Shown here in pieces: positions 35,246 through 42,830 of a stretch of DNA of 64,000 nucleotides. This stretch comes from [Flexibacter] sp. ATCC 35103 (lineage in GTDB: Bacteria; Bacteroidota; Bacteroidia; Flavobacteriales; Flavobacteriaceae). The position numbers were made by a program, and so were the translations under genes. Location: positions 112,064 through 176,063 of the forward strand of contig NZ_MTQF01000004.1 in NCBI RefSeq assembly GCF_001975985.1, written 5' to 3'. The notes under the pieces are model-generated. The model was given only the letters and a program-made list of their open reading frames with translations. It was not told the DNA's origin and searched no databases. Numbering within the stretch: position 1 is the first letter of the stretch; every line of letters begins with the position of its first letter.

Positions 35246-36382
35246 TTACTCTTTATAATCGTCTATTGCTTTTTGATACAAAGCTTCGTACTTAGGCAAT
35301 ATATTTTGAATATCAAATTTCTTCGCCACCTCTAAAGCATTAGCTTTAAATTCGCTCAGGGTTTTATCATCTTTCAAAATTCTAATTGCATTTGCAGCCA
35401 TTTCTTCAACATTTCCAACATTACTCAAATATCCTGAAATACCATCAAAATTAACTTCCGGTAAACCTCCTGAATTACTCGAAATTACAGGAACCCCACA
35501 AGCCATTGCTTCTAAAGCTGCCAAACCAAAACTTTCAGTTTCTGATGGCAGTAAAAACAAATCCGTAAGACATAAAATTTTATCAATTTCATTACTATTT
35601 CCAAAGAAAATTACTTTGTCATAGATTCCTAATTCCATGCATAAAGCTTCCGCCTTTTCTTTTTCAGGACCATCACCCACCATCATTAATTTTGCAGGCA
35701 TTTCTTTCTGGATATTATAGAAAATCTTGATAATATCCGGAATACGTTTTACCTTTCTAAAGTTACTGATATGCGTTATGATACGCTCATTTTCCTTCGC
35801 CATCACATATCGGTGACAAGGCTGTTGCGGATCTTTTCTCATCTTATCCAATTCGATAAAATTCGGAATCACCTTAATTTTATTCTTAATCTTGAATAAT
35901 TTCAAAGTATCATCTTTCAAACTCTGCGAAACTGAGGTTACATAATCAGATTTGTTGATACTAAAAGTCACTGCCGGTTTATAAAACGGATGATTTCCAA
36001 CCAGCGTAATATCAGTTCCGTGAAGTGTTGTAATCATCGGAAGATTAATTCCTTCATTCTTTAGCATTTGCTTTGCCATATACCCCGCATAAGCGTGAGG
36101 AATAGCATAATGCACATGAAGAACTTCTATTTTATACAACTTAACCATATCGACCAGTTTGCTTGACAAAGCCAATTCATAAGGCTGATAATGAAAAAGA
36201 GGATATTCAGGAACGTTTACTTCGTGATAATGAACATTAGGATTTAAAAGTGCCAATCTAACTGGCTGACTATAAGTAATAAAGTGGATTTCGTGTCCGC
36301 GTCTGGCTAATTCAAGGCCTAGTTCTGTTGCAACTACACCACTACCACCAAATGTTGGATAACAAACTATTGCTATTTTCAT
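35246..36382 (-). CDS. bshA: N-acetyl-alpha-D-glucosaminyl L-malate synthase
   Basis: This 378-residue GT4-family glycosyltransferase joins GlcNAc from UDP-GlcNAc to L-malate, the first step of bacillithiol synthesis. Marks are the N-terminal YPTFGGSGVVATELG loop (8-22), VLHVHYAIPHAYAGYMA (about 93-109), TTLHGTDITLVG (about 122-133) and the C-terminal donor site SETESFGLAALEAMACGVPV (about 280-299) with the E-x7-E pattern. Length matches BshA from Bacillus and Bacteroidota. Later pathway genes bshB and bshC are not in the window. A 1.4-kb non-coding repeat region lies just upstream. Confidence 0.93.
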   Translation of the reverse strand: MKIAIVCYPTFGGSGVVATELGLELARRGHEIHFITYSQPVRLALLNPNVHYHEVNVPEYPLFHYQPYELALSSKLVDMVKLYKIEVLHVHYAIPHAYAGYMAKQMLKNEGINLPMITTLHGTDITLVGNHPFYKPAVTFSINKSDYVTSVSQSLKDDTLKLFKIKNKIKVIPNFIELDKMRKDPQQPCHRYVMAKENERIITHISNFRKVKRIPDIIKIFYNIQKEMPAKLMMVGDGPEKEKAEALCMELGIYDKVIFFGNSNEIDKILCLTDLFLLPSETESFGLAALEAMACGVPVISSNSGGLPEVNFDGISGYLSNVGNVEEMAANAIRILKDDKTLSEFKANALEVAKKFDIQNILPKYEALYQKAIDDYKE

Positions 36383-36584
36383 GTATTAAATTTAATACTA
36401 CGAAAGTACTCAAAAATAGCGTTATTCGAAGATTTCGATTGTTAGATTTTTGTGAATATTAGATTTATCACAGTATTAGATTGTTAGGCCTTTATATCAC
36501 TATTCTCGTTTTTATCCTCAGCAAATTCACAAGGCTTTGCGTTATAATTTTTATTTGCAGCAGAAAAATTTCATTCAAAAAACC

Positions 36585-36660
36585 ACTTGTCCCGCTGTAC
36601 GTTATATCTTTTCCTTGCTAAAGAAGCAAGAAAAAGGATACCACTTCCATCGGGGCTAGA
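36585..36660. repeat. Degenerate interspersed repeat (TAGCCCCGAT...GCGGGA type)
   Basis: On the minus strand the segment runs TAGCCCCGATGGAAG, a hairpin core (TCCTTGCTAAAGAAGCAAG on the plus strand) and GCGGGACAAG. I recall this layout as a frequent intergenic element in Flavobacterium genomes; no database was searched. The rest of 36383-36710 shows no gene. Confidence 0.55.
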
Positions 36661-36710
36661 ATAGCTGTTTTTCGTTTTTTGAAGAACTTTTCTTAACAGC
36701 TTTGTCAAAG

Positions 36711-37697
36711 ATTGTACACGAAACCCAATCAGCTTTGTCTCAAACTTCGGGCAATCTCCTTAAGCTAAGTATTAAATAATAAAAAAATGCTCCAGCGGAG
36801 CTGAATATTTATAGCACAATTTATTTCATACACAAAAAGCTCCGGAGGAGTGGCATATTTTTCAACAATATATGTCGCTCCTCTGGAGCTTGAAATAATC
36901 GTTACATAATTGCTATAAATATTCAGCTCCGATAGAGCTTTCGCAGCAAATAAAAATTCGAAAATAACTAGTATTCAATCAAAATCTCTTAACTAATACA
37001 AACCCGACAGGTTTTTAAAACCTGTCGGGTTTAACTAAGATTGCGCATGAAACCCAATCGGTTTTGTCTCAAACTCCGGGCAATGTCCTAAAGTTAAGTA
37101 TTAAATAATAAAAAAATGCTCCAGCAGAGCTGAATATTTATAGCACAATTTATTTCATACACAAAAAGCTCCGGAGGAGCGGCATATTTTTAAACAATAG
37201 ATGTTGCTCCTCCGGAGCTTGAAATAATGGTTACATAATTGCTATAAATATTCAGCTCCGATGGAGCTTTCGCAGCAAATAAAATGCATAAAAAACTCGT
37301 ATTAAATCAAAAATCTCTTAACTAATACAAACCCGACAGGTTTTTAAAACCTGTCGGGTTTAACTAAGATTGTGCATGAAACCCAATCGGTTTTGTCTCA
37401 AACTTCGGGCAATGTCCTTAAGCTAAGGATTAAATAATAAAAAAATGCTCCAGCGGAGCTGAATATTTATAGCACAATTTATTTCATACACAAAAAGCTC
37501 CGGAGGAGCGGCATATTTTTAAACAATATATGTCCCTCCTCCGGAGCTTGCAATAATGATTACATAATTGCTATAAATATTCAGCTCCGATGGAGTTTTC
37601 GCAGCAAATAAAAATTCAAAAACAACTAGTATTCAATCAAAAATCTCTTAACCAATACAAACCCGACAGGTTTTTAAAACCTGTCGGGTTTAACTAG
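36711..37697. repeat. Three tandem ~329-bp repeats with nested inverted repeats
   Basis: Units start near 36711, 37040 and 37369; landmarks recur at 329 bp (one at 330). Each unit has an outer 19-bp perfect stem (copy 1: 36798-36816 with 36911-36929), an inner stem with GCTCCGGAGGAG (36839-36850) against CTCCTCTGGAGC (36878-36889), and a 33-bp hairpin with AACCCGACAGG. Most differences in the inner arms leave a G-U pair; one in copy 3 gives a C-C mismatch. No open frame of 60 codons is present on either strand. It fills the gap between bshA and the gene at 37775. Confidence 0.9.
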
Positions 37698-37722
37698 TAA
37701 ATGTGATATTTCTTAAAACAAA

Positions 37723-37755
37723 AAAAAGGCACAAAACTAAGTTTCATGCCTTTTT
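37723..37755 (-). terminator. Intrinsic terminator of the 160-residue protein gene
   Basis: Arms 37723-37731 and 37747-37755 pair with an inner AAACT/AGTTT extension, followed by T run on the minus strand. It lies 20 bp after the stop at 37775. Confidence 0.75.
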
Positions 37756-37774
37756 AAATATATTATAGTTTCTC

Positions 37775-38257
37775 TTAGAAAAATCTGCTATGCCAGCTAT
37801 CGGCAGCAGGAACTTCCCAGGATTCATTGTATTCTTCGATATTGTTTACCAAATTATTAAAGACAATCGTATTCTCAGAAACCGATTTATCTTTCACCAT
37901 TTTCTTGAAATCGATTAATGGTTTATGTGCAATATGTTCACCAAGTTTAAAAGTAACGTTCATTTTATCTAACAAATCAACATTATATTTTTTCTCTAAA
38001 CTCTGGATAAATTCCACTGAACTATCAATAGAACAACCAGTCGCAGCTTGCACATCCTGATTTACAGCCAAAATAATAAATCGGTTGTATTTTAGTTCAT
38101 ATGAAGCTTCTAAACTTGTTCCATGTGCTGCCCAACCTTCAACAAAAGCTTTCAGGTCAGTTTCTATTTCAGAAAATTCTTCCTCAGAAAATTTTCTGTT
38201 TGATTGATAAATCCAAATTTTGGATTCACCCGGTAAATCTTCAAAAGGTATATACAT
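37775..38257 (-). CDS. Conserved hypothetical protein (flavobacterial, often mislabelled ABC ATPase)
   Basis: This 160-residue soluble acidic protein has no signal peptide or membrane segment. Recognisable features are an N-terminal IPFEDLPGESKIWIYQSNRKF, a WAAHGTSLEA segment (about 43-52), AATGCSIDSSVEFIQSLE (about 71-88) with a lone Cys, and C-terminal SWHSRFF. I recall such proteins being annotated 'ABC transporter ATPase', but no Walker motifs are present, so that label is not supported. It lies 80 bp after the Fe-S protein gene at 38338 in the same direction and is probably co-transcribed, which suggests a link with the same redox complex. Confidence 0.8.
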   Translation of the reverse strand: MYIPFEDLPGESKIWIYQSNRKFSEEEFSEIETDLKAFVEGWAAHGTSLEASYELKYNRFIILAVNQDVQAATGCSIDSSVEFIQSLEKKYNVDLLDKMNVTFKLGEHIAHKPLIDFKKMVKDKSVSENTIVFNNLVNNIEEYNESWEVPAADSWHSRFF

Positions 38258-38337
38258 TTTTAATTTTTTCTTTTAGTATTTTTTGTTTCAGGTTTCAAGT
38301 TGAAAAAACTTAGAACCTTAACATCTCAAAACCTTAT

Positions 38338-39129
38338 TTACAAATCCTGTGCATTAGCAATTAACTCTGCTATATCCATCACTTTTACTTGTCCTTCTTT
38401 TTCCTGATGTTTAATACCATCCGTTAGCATAGTATTGCAAAACGGACAACCCGCAGCAATAATATCAGGCTGAACTGCTAAAGCATCTTCTGTACGCAAT
38501 ACGTTTACTTCTTTGTTTCCCGGTTCAGCATCTTTAAACATTTGTGCCCCTCCCGCTCCGCAACATAAACCATTTGCTTTAGAACGTTTCATTTCGACTA
38601 ATTCTACATCAAGTTTTTCGATTAAATCCCTTGGTGCTTCATAAATCTTATTGGCTCTTCCTAAATAACAAGGATCGTGAAAAGTAATTTTCTTTCCTTT
38701 AAACTGACCACCTTCAACAGTAAGTCTTCCGTCATCTATTAAGGACTTCAAAAACTCTGTATGATGAATTACATCATATTGACCACCCAATTCAGGATAT
38801 TCGTTTTTTAAAGTATTAAAACAATGCGGACAAGCCGTAACGATTTTTTTAGCTTCATAAGCATTCAAAACCTCGATATTCATCATGGCCTGCATCTGAA
38901 ACAAAAATTCATTTCCGGCACGTTTTGCAGGATCTCCAGTACAACTCTCCTCAGTACCAAGAACCGCAAAAGAAACATTCGTACGATTTAAGATTCGCAC
39001 AAATGCCTTTGTAATTTTCTTTGCTCTATCATCAAAACTTCCTGCACAACCTACCCAAAACAAAACTTCTGGTTGTTTTCCTTCGGCCAGCATTTCTGCC
39101 ATTGTTGGTACTACTAAACTTTCTGACAT
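38338..39129 (-). CDS. HdrB/CCG-domain cysteine-rich oxidoreductase subunit
   Basis: This 263-residue protein has two cysteine-rich CCG domains: first half WVGCAGSFDDRA, GTEESCTGDPAKR and TACPHCFNTLKNEYP; second half HDPCYLGRANKIYEAP, GLCCGAGGAQMF and AGCPFCNTML. Such domains bind a noncubane [4Fe-4S] cluster and act in heterodisulfide reductase, succinate and glycolate oxidases. With the next gene (membrane Fe-S protein) it looks like a split HdrD. The physiological donor and acceptor are unknown in Bacteroidota. Cytoplasmic, attached to its membrane partner. Confidence 0.88.
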   Translation of the reverse strand: MSESLVVPTMAEMLAEGKQPEVLFWVGCAGSFDDRAKKITKAFVRILNRTNVSFAVLGTEESCTGDPAKRAGNEFLFQMQAMMNIEVLNAYEAKKIVTACPHCFNTLKNEYPELGGQYDVIHHTEFLKSLIDDGRLTVEGGQFKGKKITFHDPCYLGRANKIYEAPRDLIEKLDVELVEMKRSKANGLCCGAGGAQMFKDAEPGNKEVNVLRTEDALAVQPDIIAAGCPFCNTMLTDGIKHQEKEGQVKVMDIAELIANAQDL

Positions 39130-39264
39130 CTTCTTTTGTTGTTAAATCGGTTAATTGTTAATTTGGTTAATCGCTCTCTTGAAATAACCATTTCACTAAC
39201 ATTAACACTGAAATTTATTTTATGAATTGATTAAATGGTTAAATAAATAACTACTTAAACTATT

Positions 39265-40599
39265 TTAGTTCTCGTTTTTCCAATTCAGTCTATCCTGCTG
39301 ATTGTATTGCCAAGGCGCACCATTATTTTCAATATTTGTCATCATAGCATTCAATGACATTGGCGCAGCACTTTGTTCCATTACTAAATAACGACGCATA
39401 TCCATAATAATAGATAATGGACTAATATTTACCGGACATTCTTCTACACAGGCGTTACATGATGTACATGCCCATAATTCTTCCGGAGTAATATAATCGT
39501 TTAGTAATGTTTTATTATCCGGAACAAAAACGCCTTTATTGACATCAATATTTTTTCCTACTTCCTGCAAACGATCTCTTGTGTCCATCATAATTTTACG
39601 AGGAGACAATTTTTTACCCGTTTGATTTGCCGGACATGATGATGTACAACGTCCACATTCTGTACAAGTATAAGCGTTTAACAACTGAACCCAGTTTAAA
39701 TCCTGAACATCACTAGCTCCAAATTTACTTGGTGCAGCATTTTCGTCTACCGGAGCAGCCGCAAAAGGATCTGCATTTGGATCCATCATTAGCTTTACCT
39801 CTTTTGTAACTGATTCAAGGTTATCAAACTGTCCTTCCGGATTTAAGTTTGCAAAATAAGTATTTGGGAAAGCCAATAAAATATGTAAGTGTTTTGAGAA
39901 GTATAAATAGTTCATGAAAACAAGAATACCTGCAATATGCAACCACCAGAATACTTCAGACAACAACATTACCAATTCATTAGACATTCCGTTAAAGATT
40001 GGTGCAATAAACTGACTTACAGGAAAACTTCCTGCTTTATGAAAATGCGAGAATCCTCCCGGAACATTTTGCAAATGCAAATCAGATGCATTCATCAATA
40101 AAAACAATGTCATTAATACCATCTCAAAATACAAGATGTAATTGGCATCACTTTTAGGAAATCCTTTTAAATCAGGATTAATAAAACGCTTTAAACGAAT
40201 AATATTTCTTCTGATCCAGAATACGGATACAGCAACCAGAACTAAAAGCGCCAATATTTCAAAAGAACCTATCAGTACATCATAAGCAGTTCCCAGAAAA
40301 GCAAAAACCCTGTGTGTACCAAATAAACCATCAATGATGATTTCGAGTAATTCTATATTAATGATTATAAAACCCAGGTAAACAACGATATGCAACACTC
40401 CAGCTACAGGACGTTTTACCATCTTAGATTGCCCAAGAGCAATCATTGCCATGTTTTTCCAACGTGCTTTAGAATTATCTTTTCGATTTACATCTACTCC
40501 CAAATTAATGTTTCGGATTATTTTTTTTACGCTCGTTGCAAAAAAACCGAAACCAACTATAAGAAGGATAGCGAATAAAATATTATCTAAATAACTCAT
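39265..40599 (-). CDS. Membrane ferredoxin-type Fe-S oxidoreductase (HdrDE/nitrate reductase gamma-like)
   Basis: This 444-residue protein has about five or six membrane segments (about 8-25, 63-87, 105-130, 158-173, 210-232), a nitrate-reductase-gamma-like layout with candidate haem His residues (HIVVYLG, HLQ, FHKAG, HIAG), then a cytoplasmic part with two 4Fe-4S motifs: CTECGRCTSSCPANQ (about 305-319) and CTSCNACVEECPVN (about 378-391). It would pass electrons between the quinone pool and the CCG protein encoded next. The 135-bp gap between the two genes has no clear terminator. The pair lies beside cell-envelope genes (mlaD, amidase, lptD); I recall this neighbourhood from other flavobacteria. 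Confidence 0.88.
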   Translation of the reverse strand: MSYLDNILFAILLIVGFGFFATSVKKIIRNINLGVDVNRKDNSKARWKNMAMIALGQSKMVKRPVAGVLHIVVYLGFIIINIELLEIIIDGLFGTHRVFAFLGTAYDVLIGSFEILALLVLVAVSVFWIRRNIIRLKRFINPDLKGFPKSDANYILYFEMVLMTLFLLMNASDLHLQNVPGGFSHFHKAGSFPVSQFIAPIFNGMSNELVMLLSEVFWWLHIAGILVFMNYLYFSKHLHILLAFPNTYFANLNPEGQFDNLESVTKEVKLMMDPNADPFAAAPVDENAAPSKFGASDVQDLNWVQLLNAYTCTECGRCTSSCPANQTGKKLSPRKIMMDTRDRLQEVGKNIDVNKGVFVPDNKTLLNDYITPEELWACTSCNACVEECPVNISPLSIIMDMRRYLVMEQSAAPMSLNAMMTNIENNGAPWQYNQQDRLNWKNEN

Positions 40600-40604
40600 T
40601 CTAA

Positions 40605-41570
40605 TTAATTTTTAGTAGTTGAATTTGCATCTTCTGTTGGTGCTACATATGGCTTGTTTTTCTTTCCAAAAAGAGAAACATTTACATAACGTGTTGGATA
40701 TAAACGAACATCCTGCAATAATAATTCTAACTCTTTTGAAGTTTTAGACAAATTATTATACAAAGCATCATCGTTTAATAATTTTCCTGCAGTACCTTTT
40801 CCTGAATTTAAGTTACTCATTATACCATCTACTTTAGCTAAAGTCTGGTTTAGATTTCTAACTGTTTTTCCTAAATCGGCTTTGTTTAAGGAATCAGATA
40901 TTTTATTGAAGTTGTTTGACATTTTATTAAAGTTTGTCACCACTCCGTTAATCTGACCTTTGTTTGTATCTAAAATTGAGTTTAAACTTCCTGAAGCTCT
41001 ATGAAATTGCTCCATAGTCTGGCTCAATTCTGCCAATGATTTTTTTAGATTTTCCTGTCCTTGTTTGTCCAAAACATTATTTAACCCTGCAACCAGAGTA
41101 TTAATATTAAGAAGCATTAAATCTAATTTTTGCTGAATAGGCTCAATTTTACCTCCCAGAGATTCCGTTAATCCTAATTCTACTGCAGATTCTAAAGTCT
41201 GTCCTTCAACAGCCGGATCTTTATCTGCCAGATTAGGTAAAATCTTAATTTGTTTTCCTCCAATTAAGCTTGGTGAATACAAAGCAGCTTTACTTGTTTT
41301 TGAAATAGGAAAATCTGTTTTTAATTGAAGTTCAACTAATAGTTTACCTGTTATTTCGTTAATTGTAATTTTACTTACTTTACCAATTGAGAGTCCATTT
41401 ATGGTAACGGGTGCTGATGCTGACAAATCCTCAACATTATCATATTCAACATATAATGTCTTGTAATTTGTAAAAAGGTCTTTGCCTTTTAAAAAACTGT
41501 AGCCCCAAATAAATAATAAGATTGACGCGATGACTAAAATAGCCGTTTTAATTTCTCTTGTTAGTTTCAA
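40605..41570 (-). CDS. MlaD/MCE-family lipid transport protein
   Basis: This 321-residue protein has one N-terminal membrane helix (about 10-28), an MCE domain (about 38-115, SAPVTINGLSIGKVSKI) and a long helical tail (about 145-300) with repeats of Asn, Leu and Lys residues that could extend as a tube or coiled coil. MCE proteins form hexamers that shuttle phospholipids between membranes. Only the MCE subunit is here; no permease or ATPase (MlaE/MlaF) genes are adjacent. It lies 5 bp after the amidase-side gap and 5 bp before the Fe-S gene, so translation units are tight. Confidence 0.9.
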   Translation of the reverse strand: MKLTREIKTAILVIASILLFIWGYSFLKGKDLFTNYKTLYVEYDNVEDLSASAPVTINGLSIGKVSKITINEITGKLLVELQLKTDFPISKTSKAALYSPSLIGGKQIKILPNLADKDPAVEGQTLESAVELGLTESLGGKIEPIQQKLDLMLLNINTLVAGLNNVLDKQGQENLKKSLAELSQTMEQFHRASGSLNSILDTNKGQINGVVTNFNKMSNNFNKISDSLNKADLGKTVRNLNQTLAKVDGIMSNLNSGKGTAGKLLNDDALYNNLSKTSKELELLLQDVRLYPTRYVNVSLFGKKNKPYVAPTEDANSTTKN

Positions 41571-41620
41571 AATTCTTAGTGTTTGTACAAAATTAATATA
41601 AATATTCGAACTTGTGGCTA

Positions 41621-42748
41621 TTATTTAATGGCGTCCTGAATACTGATCTTTTCTCCGTCTTTGTTTGCAATTAAAAAAGCGGCTCCATATCCTTTATCCT
41701 TAGCTTCTTCCAAATATTTTTTAGCAGTTTCATAATTTGAAGTTTCCTGATAGAAATATTTGTAAATGTTGTTTTCATACAACATTGTTACATTTTTCAA
41801 ACCTTTAAAGTTTTTAGGTTCCAGCGGCGTTTTTTTAATACTGGCAATAAGCTGTACTTTAAAGAAAATTCCTTTTGGAGCATTCTTCGCAGCTGCAGCA
41901 CTTTCTACAACCTTTGTTTTAGTTGGTGTCGAAGTATCTTTTGCAGGTCTTGCTTCTATCATTTCGGTATTACCTGACCCAAAATATTCTCTTTTATAAC
42001 TTAAAATAGCTTCTGCAATCGCTTTTGCAATATCATCCTGTCCTTCTTCTGAATTTAAAATATTGCCTTCTGTTGGATTAGAAACAAAGCCGGTTTCTAC
42101 TAAAACTCTTGGCATATACGCTTTATGAAGTACCATAAAAGGTGCTTGCTTTACGCCTCCTTGTCTTAGTTTTTTTCCTAGTTTTTCAAAATTATCTTCA
42201 ATTTTACTCGCTAATGATATACTGTTATCCTGATATTCTTCCTGCATTAGGGTCAATCCGATCATAGATTCAGGAGAGTTAGGATCATAACCTTCATATT
42301 TACGTTTATAATCTTTCTCTAAGGTAATAACGGAGTTCTCTTTTTTTGCAGCCTCAAGATTCGATGCCAATTTACTTAAACCCATTACATAAGTCTCTGT
42401 TCCATCTGCAGCTGTATTTTTATTGGCATTACAGTGAATAGAAACGAAAATATTTGAATTTGCCCTGTTCGCAATATTGGCTCTTTCGACCAAATCGATA
42501 AAAACATCTGTTTTACGCGTATAAATTACATTTACGTTTGGACTGGCTTCTAATATTTTCCCGACTTTTAAAACAATAGCCAAAGCAATATTTTTTTCAA
42601 TCCGCCCGCTATAAACAGCTCCAAAGTCATGATCACCATGTCCCGCATCAAGTGTTACCTTAAAAACATTTGATTGGCTATAGGCAGAAAAAGACAATAT
42701 CGTTAGAAAAAAAGTAAATATTACTTTAATTGTGTTAAATCTATTCAT
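41621..42748 (-). CDS. N-acetylmuramoyl-L-alanine amidase with SPOR-like tail
   Basis: This 375-residue periplasmic zinc amidase of the Amidase_3 family cleaves the peptide stem from glycan in peptidoglycan, for cell separation. Signal peptide MNRFNTIKVIFTFFLTILSF ending in AYSQ; catalytic domain (about 28-255) with TLDAGHGDHDFGA, SIHCNAN and LVETGFVSNPTEG; then a linker of Ala/Lys/Thr and a SPOR-like C-terminal domain (about 295-370, FKVQLIASIKK) that may bind denuded glycan at the septum. The frame is open to 42814, but the ATG at 42748 begins the signal peptide. Divergent from lptD with a short shared upstream region. Confidence 0.92.
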   Translation of the reverse strand: MNRFNTIKVIFTFFLTILSFSAYSQSNVFKVTLDAGHGDHDFGAVYSGRIEKNIALAIVLKVGKILEASPNVNVIYTRKTDVFIDLVERANIANRANSNIFVSIHCNANKNTAADGTETYVMGLSKLASNLEAAKKENSVITLEKDYKRKYEGYDPNSPESMIGLTLMQEEYQDNSISLASKIEDNFEKLGKKLRQGGVKQAPFMVLHKAYMPRVLVETGFVSNPTEGNILNSEEGQDDIAKAIAEAILSYKREYFGSGNTEMIEARPAKDTSTPTKTKVVESAAAAKNAPKGIFFKVQLIASIKKTPLEPKNFKGLKNVTMLYENNIYKYFYQETSNYETAKKYLEEAKDKGYGAAFLIANKDGEKISIQDAIK

Positions 42749-42802
42749 AAATGTAAAAGTTAATTTTAATAAAACGTAACAGCTATAATTTTTACAATTG
42801 AT

Positions 42803-42810
42803 TATTTTTG
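42803..42810 (+). promoter_or_regulatory. Candidate -7 element for lptD
   Basis: TATTTTTG fits TAnnTTTG. A start site near 42816 would make any start codon before it impossible and supports TTG 42831. Confidence 0.35.
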
Positions 42811-42830
42811 ACAAAAAATTATATGTAAGT

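Noticed and set aside
36711-37697. CRISPR-like array
   Set aside because: Units of ~329 bp repeat in full with no unique spacers, and no cas genes are near.
37775-38257. ABC transporter ATPase
   Set aside because: Label I recall for this family, but no Walker A, Walker B or signature motif is present in the 160 residues.
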